64,000 nucleotides of DNA from Flavobacteriaceae bacterium (GTDB lineage: Bacteria; Bacteroidota; Bacteroidia; Flavobacteriales; Flavobacteriaceae), in assembly GCA_004762155.1 (NCBI GenBank), contig SIHP01000004.1, forward strand, positions 1 to 64,000, written 5' to 3'. A model generated the notes under the pieces. The model was not told the origin of the DNA. It ran no database searches and saw nothing but the letters and a program-made list of their open reading frames with translations. This document shows positions 29,701 to 33,685 of the stretch, in pieces; the first letter of the stretch is position 1, and each line of letters begins with the position of its first letter. A program made the translations under genes and the position numbers.

Positions 29701-30891
29701 TCAGTAAGTAATACAGCAACAGTAACAGGTGAAGATCCAAATGGAGGAATAGTTATAGATGATTCTGATGATCCAAATAATACAACTGATAATGATACGA
29801 ATGGAGATGGAGATCCAGATGATATCACAATAACAACAACTCCACAAACTGGAATTCTAGACATTGTTAAAGAGGTAGATGTTTTAACATATGAAAATAT
29901 TGGAGATCTATTAACGTACACAATTACTATAACTAATACAGGTAATGTAACTTTGTTAAATATAATAGTAACTGATCCAAATGCAACACTTACAGGGGTT
30001 ACAACAGTTGCATCTTTAGCACCTAATGAATCATTTGTTACAACAGCAGAACATGTTGTTACAGCAGAAGATATAGATACAGGTTTTGTAGAAAACACAG
30101 CCTTTGCAGCAGCTACAATAATTAATTCAACAACATCTATTATAGAAGATTCAGACGATCCAACAATTGATACTAATATTGATATTGATAATGATGGAGA
30201 TTTTGAAGATCCAACAGTGAGTATTTTTGATGGAATATCAGACATTAGTATAACCAAAGAAGTAAGTAATTTAAACCCAGTAGTTGGTGATGAAATTACA
30301 TTTACAATTACGGTAACCAATGAAGGTTCAGTATCAACATCTAATATTAGTGTAGAAGAACTTTTACCAAGTGGATATGAATTTATTTCATATGTTACTA
30401 CAGTTGGTGATTATTCTAATACCACAGGATTATGGGTTATTGACACATTAGAAGCAAATGATATTGAAACATTAGAAGTTACTGTTAGGGTTATAGGTTT
30501 TGGAGATTATTTAAATACAGCTAGTATTACAAGTATAGAAGGAGCCACTGATATGAATACATCTAATGACATAGATACAGCAACAATAACCCCAGAATGT
30601 TTGGGTGTTTACAATGAATTTAGTCCAAATGGAGATGGTATAAATGAATACCTTCATATTAATTGTATTGAAAACTATACAGAAAATGTGTTAGAAATTT
30701 TCAATAGATGGGGTAATACAGTCTATAAAGTTGAAGGTTATAATAACGGAACAAAAAGTTTTGTTGGAGAATCTAATGGTAGAGCAACAATAACAACTTC
30801 AAAACAATTACCAGTAGGAACCTATTTTTATGTTTTAGATTTAGGTGATGGAAGTGATGTAATTAAAGGTTGGATATATATAAATAGATAA
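11749..30891 (+). CDS. Giant modular T9SS-secreted adhesin, about 6,380 residues
   Basis: I choose the ATG at 11749 over a GTG at 11704 because it gives a normal signal peptide: MSFKRRRKYL, a hydrophobic core, then YSQ. Domains in order are: an IgGFc-binding-protein-like N-terminal region (about residues 40-500), a DUF11-type domain (about 590-715), Ig/Big_2-like domains to 883, nine 96-aa Ig-like units (1251-2114), seven more (2476-3147), eleven 95-aa PKD-like units (3414-4460), thirteen acidic ~131-aa DUF11/DUF7507-like units (4461-6162), a last DUF11 domain, and a CHU_C gliding-motility-type T9SS domain (about 6284-6380, with NEFSPNGDGINE). Size and layout resemble surface adhesins such as SprB, but orthology is not claimed. 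It should be exported by Sec then T9SS and displayed on the cell surface. It is flanked by unrelated genes, so it appears to be a single-gene unit. Confidence 0.9.
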   Translation: MSFKRRRKYLTRTVLNICLWLFFLFVSNFSYSQLDYLHYLPPLKQTSGTNNNANHQSSAAIQQQAIYLSTPETTAFSVDVYRGNSATPWLTIPSLVNGTPFIIDNVDDSAGAFVDVVLANSNNNITLVTNGNTGQILDTAGLRFESSDPTKKFYVNYRGRSSAQAGSLTCKGTKALGKEFRWGGIPNEHNNANSSTSLGMMATVDGTIITISGYDEDCAFRDGTDPNGITDNVFTRTLNSGQTFVLEMVRNQTGITTEENAAHIDGWIGATITATEPIAIANGGLNTGVNSTSQGRDVGIDQPVPINVLGREYVFIRGNGANQTEFPIIVATSDDTEVYAGTTLIDTIDDGEYLEIPGSYYSGTSAGANMYVRTTKEVYAYQCLGGQAAIQTIGMNFIAPVNCLLPSTLNEIPQIQRIALTDSNSSALTIIAATLIPDGDVDIYQDGVLITTPASSTITGTTEWKTFFVDNLSGEISVDTPGPIAVGTFMSLGANAGLAGYFSGFDTTPVVEIELTGGGCHPGSNLQEVTGGFANYEWYKGFDEISGTLLASGPTLQTYDPTLNGIGNYFVRVTDFGGCEYNSAVVTFFSCDPELQVIKIDDADPIDAGSNVTFTITAESFSVDPITNVTIEDIFPAELEFVSANPESGTTFSTTGAPTWNIGGMNPGDKFELEIVARARDDASGTVTNTITYNYDEIASEINSLTDDLDEPVTINPCNTATAPSSTPTLCMNTGLIDITHTTTLATGIGVPTGLPSGITASWASNTITISGIPTVSGVFNYDIPLTGGCNTVSATGTITVNALPIALDITGVTEVCEASTINLTEGTSGTIAWTSSDVSVATINASGVVTGVDAGSTNITYTVTDANGCVSNSSSAHVVTVNPIPVFNSLNTNSPICEGDDAEFYISGSSSVVLTYNIDGNINQTVTLDGSGDATITNSGATSNTTINLISLEYIATGCSISLTNSETVTVNPSPTLTTAVDIIECIESPIQTLNANDGITFDANVSIEWYDAATGGNVITTPTLTYSDIASHTNDPVSYFAELTNTTTSCVNPVRVEIVLQIVSPPFPNFMEEVCSNEALNIAVGSFATTYTVVSSDETNVPAGPARTSALAANITETYINTTGTDVIITYTVTVDDGSACDGEIFDVVVTVNPEPFNAIPPAETICSGEQLNHDLTSDVNVSGTTFSWTAANNTNITGETISGGVTSSITDTLINTSVTSQIVVYTITPTNPDSCEGSPFTYTVTVKPEISFTTQPIISQTLCIGAILTDLSVTLTGGIDGLSYQWQRSNTSGSGFTNIALATSLTYTPVTTSSVTTYYRVIVSDDSGICADLISKESEVIINADPTITSQPTTTQTLCIGATPTDLSVVANGGVNGLTYQWESSATSGSGFTAIGGAINATYTPPTTTVGTIYYQVVISDTGSGCTSVTSTESEVIINADPTITSQPETTQTLCEDATPTDLVVVVNGGVDGLTYQWETSATSGSGFTAIGGATSATYTPPTTTVGTIYYQVIISDTGSGCTSVTSTESEVIINADPTITSQPTATQTLCEGATPTDLVVLTNGGVDGLTYQWESSATSGSGFTAISGATNATYTPPTTTVGTIYYQAVISDTGSGCTSVISTESEVIINADPTITSQPTTTQTLCEGATPTDLSVVANGGVDGLTYQWESSTTSGSGFTAIGGATNSTYTPPTTTAGTIYYQVVISDTGSGCTSLISTESEVIINADPTITSQPTTTQTLCEGATPTDLVVVANGGVDGLTYQWESSATSGSGFTAISGATNSTYTPLTTTVGTIYYEVVISDTGSGCTSITSAESEVIINADPTITSQPTTTQTLCEGATPTDLVVIVNGGVDGLTYQWESSATSGSGFTAISGATNATYTPPTTAVGTIYYQAVISDTGSGCTSVISTESEIIINADPTITSQPTTTQTLCEGATPTDLVIVANGGVDGLTYQWEFSATSGSGFTVIGGATNATYTPVTTTVGTIYYQVVISDTGSGCMGVTSTESEVIINADPTITSQPTTTQTLCEGATPTDLVVVANGGVDGLTYQWESSATSGSGFTAISGATNATYTPPTTTVGTIYYQVIISDTGSGCTSVTSTESEVVINPLPVFTSLTSNTPICEGEDAQFFVVGSPSAVLTYNVDGNADQTITLNGAGEATITNAGSTSDVTINLVSLAYTATSCSIALTNSTIVTVNSNPVLTTATDIIECVESPVQTLDANNGITYGANVSVVWYDALTGGNIVINPTSNAENAPISYYAELTDTTSSCVNPVREEVVLHIVSPPFPNFTEEVCSNEALNIDIDSFTATYTVVSSDPTNVPAAANRTTAIAQNITDTYENTSGAPVVVTYTVTIDDGTACDGETFDVIVTVNPQPDNVSPPVETICSGETLAHDLITDVNVAGSTFNWVAIDNTNVSGETISGGITASISDTLVNTSGSVQTVVYQITPTSSNGCDGETYNYTVTVKPEISFTTQPEVTQTLCVGATPTDLEVVVAGAVDGVSYQWESSTSSGGGFTAISGERAISFTPPTTTVGTMYYRVVISDISGICSDVISEEAIVIINADPTITTQPLTTQTICEGAAPTDLEVIANGGVDGLMYQWESSASSGTGFTTIAGATNANYTPITTVIGTTYYRIIISDAGSGCTSITSDESEVIINADPAITSQPLTTQTICEGATPTDLEVIANGGVDGLTYQWESSTTIGTGFMIISGAINATYTPQTTTVGTTYYRVVINDSGSGCNSITSDESEVIINADPAITSQPITTQTICEGAIPNDLEVIVNGGVAGLTYQWESSITSGTGFTVISGATNATYTPITVATGTIYYRVVISDAGSGCTSATSLESEVIINADPTITSQPIITQTICEGATPTDLEVVANGGVAGLTYQWESSPTSGTGFTQILGATNATYTPLTSSVGTIYYRVVINDAGSGCTTVISDESEVIINADPTITSQPIVTQELCEGATPTDLEIVANGGVSGLTYQWESSSTSGTGFTSISGATNATYIPNTVATGTMYYRVVINDAGSGCTTIISDESEVIINADPTITSQPISTQTLCELAIPTNLTVIANGGVDGLTYQWESSTTSGIGFTAISGATNASYTPPTATAGTTYYRVVISDLGSGCTSITSAESELIINPLPIFTSLTTNTPICEGEDAEFYLLGSPSAIITYNIDGNANQTVTLDGAGEATIVNTASTVDVTINLISLEYSTTNCIINLTNSATVIVNPNPSATTVSDINQCVETPIQTLNANDGIVLSTNVTVVWYDALVGGNIVGSPTLNTVNSPISYYAELTDTNSSCVNPVREEVSLHILSPPFPNFVEEVCSNEALNVAINSFTATYMVISSDPTNVPAAANRTTAIAQNITDSYENTTGNDVTITYTVTIDDGTACDGETFDVVVTVNPQPFNASVPTDIVCSDVALNHDLNTDVNVTGGTFTWEAADNVNVTGETVSGGTASTITDVLTNITGSVQTVIYTVTPTSANGCEGDAFTYEVTVNPEPFNTTAPTDIVCSDVALNHDLNLDVNVAGASFSWIATDNANVTGETLTSSSSTSITDTLTNISGSAQIVEYTIIATSSNGCIGDAFTYEVTVNPEPNTITEPTDMICSDATLNHDLNTDVNIAGSTFSWIATDNTNVTGETLATSSSTSITDTLTNISGSDQTVEYTITATSPDGCIGDSYTYAVTVNPEPFNVTAPTEVVCSDIALNHDLNTDVNVTGSTFSWIATDNANITGETLTTNSSAIITDTLTNISGSVQRVEYTITATSPNGCIGDSYTYTVTVNPEPNNAIAPTDIVCSDIALNHDLNSNVNVTGSTFSWIAADNTNITGETLTTSSSTSITDTLTNISGSVQTVVYTITATSSDGCIGDPYTYTVTVNPEPNNVTAPTEVVCSDVALNHNLLVDVNTPSGATFSWIAADNTNITGETLTTSSSTSITDTLTNISGSVQTVIYTIIPTSVDGCLGDPYTYTVTVNPEPNTIIAPTDLVCSDIALNHDLNTDVNVTGATFNWFAADNTNVNGETTITSATTSITDTLTNISGSVQTVEYTIIPTSSDGCIGDPYMYTVTVNPEPNNITAPTDLVCSDVVLNHDLNTDVNLPGTTFSWLATDNPAITGETTVANTSTSITDTLTNISGSVQTIVYTITPTSSDGCIGDAYTYTVTVNPEPFNVTAPTTDVVCSDIALNHDLTSDIDLAGTTFTWVATSNINVSGETLSTSSATIITDTLTNLSGSVQTVVYTITPTSADGCLGDPFVYTVTVNPEPYNSVAPTNTICSDIALNHDLNTDVNVAGSTFSWIALDNPAITGETLSTSSATSITDTLTNISGVAQTVEYIITATSPDGCIGDPYTYTVIVNPEPNIITAPTDTTCSNVAINHDLTADVDLTGTTFTWVATDNTNVSGETTTVSTNTNITDTLINVSGAVQIVVYTITPSSADGCVGDPYTYTVTVSPAGAFVVEKSSLPAADGSYNSVGEVIQYEITVENSNDVEMTNVSITDMNADIGSISPTNVTSIPAFGSVTFTAAHTITQNDLDAGEVINSAMASGTDPCGNVVTATSDDPDTTDPNDDTIVSLEQTPAISLLKTATFNDEDGDGFPQEGETITYNFTIENTGNTTITGIEVSDPLITVNGGPIDLAPSNTDSTTFFGTFTISQANIDAGSLTNSATVSGDDPNGDPVIDTSDDPNDTTDNDSNGDGDPDDVTLFEFDEAPELTIFKTGVFIDANNDGFAQVGETIAYTFDITNTGNVTISGITISDALVSVSGSAITLAPNETDATTFTATYTLTQDDVDAGNVTNTATASGTTPSGATVTDDSDDPTTTDNNDATVTTLSQDPQLTLLKTSVFNDEDGDGFPQEGETITYIFDVRNTGNVVITNISITDALVTVNGGPIDLVPNQTDATTFTATYVLTQNDINTGSVTNTATVTGEDPNGDPVTDISDDPTNSDDNDANGDGNPDDSTVTTLGSNPQMSVEKVGVFADENGDGITQVGETISYTFNVINTGNVTISNIIITDALVTVSGSAISLDPTENDNTTFTATYTLTQDDIDSGSITNTATVNGEDPSGDSVTDTSDDPNNPDDNDPNGDGEPDDNTITEFPLFGEISLTKATLPASDGSYDTLGEQIMYELIITNTGNVTLTDVEVTDANADSGSITPASIASISPGVSVTVNATHTITQDDLNAGFVTNTASVAGEDPFGNMVTDDSDDPNNPADNDTNGDGDPDDITNTTIDQKPSMELEKVAVFNDENGDGIPQLGETLTYNFSVENTGNVTLTNISITDPLVTVNGGPITLAPTEVNNSTFYAEYTITQLDIDNGSVTNSASVNGEDPIGGNVTDTSDDPNDTTNNDINGDGDPDDSTVTTLPSNPELILSKTGTFIDANNDGLAQAGETIQYVFDIFNSGNVTISGIIITDPIVTVSGSPITLIPGQRDSSTFTATYTLTQTDVDNGVVENTASVSGNDPSGNTITDDSDDPTTTADNDATITTLARDPQLSLFKIGIFNDENGDGIPQEGETISYVFDVRNTGNVTIFDVIITDPIVTVSGAAIDLIPGQIDNTTFTAEYTIQQTDIDAGSLSNTALAVGEDNNGGTITDVSDYSDDPDNPINEDLDGDGDPDDPTVTTLTGNPELNLDKIGTFNDEDGNGVANVGETITYVFEVENIGNVTITNITVSDPLVTVNGSSIDLIPGQIDTTTFTATHTITQFDIDAGGITNAAVVSGQDPNGDVISDNSDDPNNASNVDDNNDGNPDDDTVTTIPVQGSISILKEAIVATDGNYDTLGEVITYTIVVTNTGNITLSNIEITDANADVGSISPSNILLLAPNESITVVAQHTITQADLDAGEVNNTANVTAEDPFGNTVTDDSDDPNNTTDNDTNGDGDPDDVTNTLIDQNPSLSLLKTSDIAPDGLWDTVGEVITYSLTVTNTGNVTITNLVITDANADVGSISPANIASLAPGETVNIVASHTITQNDLDTGSVSNTATVTGEDPNGGIVIDDSDDPNNTTDNDTNGDGDPDDITITTTPQTGILDIVKEVDVLTYENIGDLLTYTITITNTGNVTLLNIIVTDPNATLTGVTTVASLAPNESFVTTAEHVVTAEDIDTGFVENTAFAAATIINSTTSIIEDSDDPTIDTNIDIDNDGDFEDPTVSIFDGISDISITKEVSNLNPVVGDEITFTITVTNEGSVSTSNISVEELLPSGYEFISYVTTVGDYSNTTGLWVIDTLEANDIETLEVTVRVIGFGDYLNTASITSIEGATDMNTSNDIDTATITPECLGVYNEFSPNGDGINEYLHINCIENYTENVLEIFNRWGNTVYKVEGYNNGTKSFVGESNGRATITTSKQLPVGTYFYVLDLGDGSDVIKGWIYINR
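13522..13896 (+). repeat. Isolated DUF11-type domain near the N-terminus of the adhesin
   Basis: The coding segment starting DPELQVIKIDDADPIDAGSN and continuing through VTIEDIFPAELEFVSA has the DUF11 pattern also found in the long 3' array. It marks the switch from the IgGFc-binding-like head to the Ig/PKD stalk. Confidence 0.6.
15499..18090 (+). repeat. Ig-like array 1: nine in-frame units of exactly 288 bp
   Basis: Boundaries fall at 15499, 15787, 16075, 16363, 16651, 16939, 17227, 17515 and 17803, all 288 bp (96 codons) apart. The first unit (KPEISFTTQP) is diverged; the next eight are nearly identical in protein (ADPTITSQP ... TLCEGATPTDL ... GLTYQWES ... YYQ ... SGCTS). Each has two conserved Cys that probably form a disulfide. 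Units are also very similar at DNA level, which suggests gene conversion or recent duplication. Confidence 0.95.
19174..21189 (+). repeat. Ig-like array 2: seven in-frame units of exactly 288 bp
   Basis: Units start at 19174, 19462, 19750, 20038, 20326, 20614 and 20902. They share the consensus of array 1, but typically have TICEGATPTDLEV and YYRVV, so they contain Arg and are more diverged at DNA level. The first unit again begins KPEISFTTQP, as in array 1, so the two arrays arose by duplication of a larger block. Confidence 0.95.
21988..25128 (+). repeat. PKD-like array: eleven units of 285 bp (two of 288)
   Basis: Starts are 21988, 22273, 22558, 22843, 23128, 23413, 23701, 23986, 24271, 24559 and 24844. 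The consensus is NPEPxN ... APTDIVCSD-ALNHDLNTDVNV ... TFSWIA-DN-N-TGET ... SITDTLTNISGSVQTV-YTI ... DGCIGD. Two units (23413 and 24271) have one extra codon. Single copies of the same domain precede each Ig array, at 15214-15498 and 18889-19173. Confidence 0.92.
25129..30234 (+). repeat. Array of thirteen acidic DUF11/DUF7507-like units (~131 residues)
   Basis: Each unit opens with a lysine-bearing strand (for example ISLLKTATF), then often an acidic DEDGDG or DENGDG loop, ITYxFxVxNTGNVTIxNIxITD, and ends in a second acidic loop (DDPN ... NGDGDPDD). The loops look like calcium-binding DxDxDG sites. Units 1, 6, 11 and 12 use a shorter ADGSYDTLGE-type opening without the first acidic loop, which makes a patterned higher-order series. 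Confidence 0.85.
30598..30888 (+). other. CHU_C / gliding-motility-associated T9SS C-terminal domain
   Basis: The last 97 residues contain the family marks EFSPNGDGINEYLHI, VLEIFNRWGNTVYK, LPVGTYFYVLDLGDG and a KGWIYINR end. This is the type B T9SS sorting domain. Confidence 0.9.
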
Positions 30892-30973
30892 AAAAATAAA
30901 TGTCATTTTGTATTAAATTATAAAGTGATATTTATTTTTTCAAAAAAAAAAGACGAAACTTTTCAAGTTCTAT

Positions 30974-30981
30974 TATATTTG
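30974..30981 (+). promoter_or_regulatory. Possible -7 element for fabG
   Basis: TATATTTG matches TAnnTTTG, 23 bases before the fabG ATG. The -33 region is A-rich without a clear TTTG. Confidence 0.35.
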
Positions 30982-31004
30982 TTGGCAAGTAAAACAACTA
31001 ATAA

Positions 31005-31751
31005 ATGAAACTTTTAGAAAATAAAACAGCAATTATTACTGGTGCAACAAGAGGAATTGGACACGGAATTGCTTTAGAATTTGCAAAACAAGGTTGTAAT
31101 GTAGCTTTTACCTATAGTTCATCTGTAGATGCAGCAAAAGCTTTGGAACAAGAACTACTAGCTTTAGGAGTAAAAGCAAAAGGGTACCAATCAAATGCAG
31201 CTGATTTTGATGCCGCGCAAGCATTAGCTAAAGATGTTTTAGAAGAATTTAAAACAATTGATGTGCTAATTAATAATGCAGGAATTACAAAAGATAATTT
31301 GTTAATGCGTATTTCTGAAGATGATTTTGATAAAGTAATTGAAATCAATTTAAAATCAGTTTTTAATTTAACAAAAGCGGTTATTCGTCCAATGATGAAA
31401 CAACGTAAAGGTTCTATTATAAACATGAGTTCTGTAGTTGGATTAAAAGGTAACGCGGGTCAAGCTAATTATGCAGCATCAAAAGCAGGTATTATTGGTT
31501 TTTCTAAATCTGTAGCTTTAGAATTAGGATCTCGTAATATTAGAAGTAACGTAGTTGCTCCTGGTTTTATAGAAACAGAAATGACAGCGAAACTAGATGA
31601 AAAAGTAGTGGAAGCTTGGCGTAGTGAAATCCCTTTAAAAAGAGGTGGATCTCCAAAAGACATTGCAGACGCTTGTGTATTCTTAGCATCTGATATGAGT
31701 TCTTATATCACAGGTCAAACATTATCTGTTGATGGAGGAATGTTAACCTAA
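31005..31751 (+). CDS. fabG: 3-oxoacyl-[acyl-carrier-protein] reductase
   Basis: This 248-residue SDR has TGATRGIG at residues 12-19, NNAG at 90-93, Ser143, Tyr156 and Lys160 in SSVVGLKGNAGQANYAASK, and VAPGFIETEMT, a block typical of FabG. It reduces 3-oxoacyl-ACP with NADPH in fatty acid elongation in the cytoplasm. Length and motifs match FabG better than general SDRs. It stands alone between the giant adhesin gene and a strong terminator, away from other fab genes, so a specialised paralogue cannot be ruled out. Confidence 0.9.
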   Translation: MKLLENKTAIITGATRGIGHGIALEFAKQGCNVAFTYSSSVDAAKALEQELLALGVKAKGYQSNAADFDAAQALAKDVLEEFKTIDVLINNAGITKDNLLMRISEDDFDKVIEINLKSVFNLTKAVIRPMMKQRKGSIINMSSVVGLKGNAGQANYAASKAGIIGFSKSVALELGSRNIRSNVVAPGFIETEMTAKLDEKVVEAWRSEIPLKRGGSPKDIADACVFLASDMSSYITGQTLSVDGGMLT

Positions 31752-31770
31752 AACATACTATTTTAGTAAA

Positions 31771-31806
31771 AAAGCAGTAATGATTTTAATCATTACTGCT
31801 TTTTTT
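31771..31806 (+). terminator. Terminator of fabG
   Basis: A perfect 15-bp stem (AAAGCAGTAATGATT / AATCATTACTGCTTT) with a 3-nt loop continues into a T run. It ends the fabG transcript and may also serve the opposing ankyrin gene, whose 3' end is 38 bases away. Confidence 0.85.
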
Positions 31807-31843
31807 ATGCATAATTTATGTGTTTATTTAGTCTTGAGTTTTC

Positions 31844-33133
31844 TTAATTATTAAGAATTCTTCGCATTTGGTCTGCTTTACTTTCTACAAACTTTTTTGT
31901 CTGTTTAATACCTATTTCCTTTAAGTAATTTGCAACCTCATGATTAAAAGATGCATCGGCATAATACAAAGCATTTTCTCCTGATTTATTTTTAAACTGT
32001 AAATCAGCTTTTTTTGTAATTAAGTACTTAACAGCTTCCATACTGTTTTGTTTATTTTTATCAGCACTTTTACCTAGCATGTCGTAAAACATTGCGTTTA
32101 TATTAATATTTAATTTTTTAGTTTTTTTATTTAGATTATTTATTTCTCCGTTTAATTGAGCAGCATACATAAGAGGAGAAACGGTTCTTTCTTTTGAAAG
32201 TTGATTAATATTTGCTCCATTTTTTAATAAAAAGTCCAACATAATCGTATCTCCACGTATTGCAGCGTAATGAATAGCTCCGTAATCATATCTAGAGTGA
32301 AGTTTTTTAATAGATGCACCTTTATCTAATAATGCTTTTGAAGTAATAGTATCTTTTGCAAAAACAAATAAATCATTAATTTGTTTTTTAGAAACCCATT
32401 TTTCATCAAGTAGCTTGGTTAAAAAATCAATGTCTCCAGAATTTCTAACAGTATTTACTAATAATTTTTCTTTTTCTTCTTGACTCATTTTGTCATAGAA
32501 TAGTTTTATTATATTAGGATTTGTAGATCTTGATGAAAGATCAATTACAGTATGATCATTAACATCCTTTATAGTGTCTGTAGCACCATTATCTATCAAT
32601 AATTTGGCAATTACTGCATTTTCTTTTTCTATTGCAATGTGCAATGGAGTAGAACTCATAATTGATTCATTCTTTAAGTTTACATTAACATTTTTAGAAA
32701 CTAGTTTTTTTGTTAAGTCAATATCATTATTGTAAACAGCATAATGTATAGAAGAAAATCCATTATAAGATTCAATATCATTTAAAGAAATATCTTTTTC
32801 TAAAAGTTTATTTATAATTTCTTTTTTATCTGTATGTACTGCATACAATAAAGGAGTAAAGTTTAGTGAATCGGTTTCATTCAACATAAAATTATCATCA
32901 ATAAGTTTGTTTAATATTTTTGTTGAATTTAATTGTAATGCATAATGAAGTGCATTTCTACCTTCACCAAACTTACAAGTATCTAAATTTATTTTTGAGG
33001 ATAATTTTTCAAACCTAACGATATTGTCTTTCTCTATAGCTAAAGCGATTTTGTTAGTGTCAATTTTGGTTTTACAAGAAATTGTAAGTAATGCAATAAA
33101 AATTAAAAAAGTTAATAGTCTCATTCTTTTCAT
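31844..33133 (-). CDS. Ankyrin-repeat lipoprotein
   Basis: The 429-residue product starts with a lipoprotein signal: MKRMRLLTFLIFIALL, then TISC with Cys20 as lipid anchor. About ten ankyrin repeats follow from around residue 55 to 400 (for example GRNALHYALQLNSTKILNKL, TPLHIAIEKENAVIAKLLID, GAIHYAAIRGDTIMLDFLLK and GENALYYADASFN), some degenerate. Ankyrin repeats bind proteins, so a periplasmic or outer-membrane scaffold or inhibitor role is inferred. The partner is unknown, and no enzymatic domain is visible. The gene is separated from the GNAT gene upstream by a terminator, so it has its own promoter. Confidence 0.85.
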   Translation of the reverse strand: MKRMRLLTFLIFIALLTISCKTKIDTNKIALAIEKDNIVRFEKLSSKINLDTCKFGEGRNALHYALQLNSTKILNKLIDDNFMLNETDSLNFTPLLYAVHTDKKEIINKLLEKDISLNDIESYNGFSSIHYAVYNNDIDLTKKLVSKNVNVNLKNESIMSSTPLHIAIEKENAVIAKLLIDNGATDTIKDVNDHTVIDLSSRSTNPNIIKLFYDKMSQEEKEKLLVNTVRNSGDIDFLTKLLDEKWVSKKQINDLFVFAKDTITSKALLDKGASIKKLHSRYDYGAIHYAAIRGDTIMLDFLLKNGANINQLSKERTVSPLMYAAQLNGEINNLNKKTKKLNININAMFYDMLGKSADKNKQNSMEAVKYLITKKADLQFKNKSGENALYYADASFNHEVANYLKEIGIKQTKKFVESKADQMRRILNN

Positions 33134-33171
33134 ATTATAGTCAATAGTTAGTTTTAAACTTACCCAATCAT

Positions 33172-33201
33172 AAAAGTAACTAGCTTTTTTAAGCTAGTTA
33201 C
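33172..33201 (-). terminator. Terminator after the GNAT gene
   Basis: An 11-bp perfect stem (GTAACTAGCTT / AAGCTAGTTAC) with a 4-nt loop and a short T tail on the minus strand lies 25 bases past the GNAT stop. Confidence 0.65.
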
Positions 33202-33226
33202 TGATTTTTGTGTATAAATCTTCCGA

Positions 33227-33676
33227 TTAAATAAGAAGGTTGAAGTAGAAACGTTCCTTTGTTTTAGATATTGCTCCAATTTTTTGATAAAATTGAATAG
33301 CTTTTGTATTAAAATCTGGTGTTTGCCATTGAATTTCTTTACAATTCTGTTCTTTAGCATATATTTTTATTTCATTCATAAGTAAAGTTCCTAAACCTTT
33401 TCCTCTTACGTTTTCAATAAAGAACAAACAGTCTAAGTAGATATAAAAATCAGCATCCCAAGTAGAGAATTGTTTCATAAAAGTAGCATAACCTACTATT
33501 TCTTCTTTACTCTCTACAACCAAACATTTTAAAACAGCTTTTTCATCAAAAAGGTATTTAGTTAATAAAGTTGTTTTATTTTTAATATCATAAGTTGCCT
33601 TCTCATAAATAGCGTGTAATTCACACAGTTTTACGAGTTGTTCAATATCTTTTTTTTCAGCAAATCTAATTTTCAT
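33227..33676 (-). CDS. GNAT-family N-acetyltransferase
   Basis: This 149-residue cytoplasmic protein has the GNAT fold: a start MKIRFAEKKDIEQLVKLCE, the acetyl-CoA-binding loop RGKGLGTLLMNEI (motif A, Q/RxxGxG/A, residues about 90-102) and the C-terminal TPDFNTKAIQFYQKIGA of motif B. It transfers an acetyl group from acetyl-CoA to an amine; the substrate is not predictable. It is 9 bases downstream of the rhodanese gene and probably translated from the same mRNA, facing a divergent LysR regulator. Confidence 0.85.
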   Translation of the reverse strand: MKIRFAEKKDIEQLVKLCELHAIYEKATYDIKNKTTLLTKYLFDEKAVLKCLVVESKEEIVGYATFMKQFSTWDADFYIYLDCLFFIENVRGKGLGTLLMNEIKIYAKEQNCKEIQWQTPDFNTKAIQFYQKIGAISKTKERFYFNLLI

Positions 33677-33685
33677 AGTTGTATG

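Noticed and set aside
29679..30320. 213-codon open frame on the minus strand inside the adhesin
   Set aside because: It is antisense to conserved repeats, has no recognisable motif, and similar antisense frames recur in every unit because of the repeat codon pattern.
11749..30891. Naming the giant gene sprB
   Set aside because: Size and T9SS tail are similar, but the neighbours are not those of the sprCDBF cluster and orthology cannot be shown by eye.
31112..31663. Minus-strand frames opposite fabG
   Set aside because: Shadows of fabG codons with no recognised domain.
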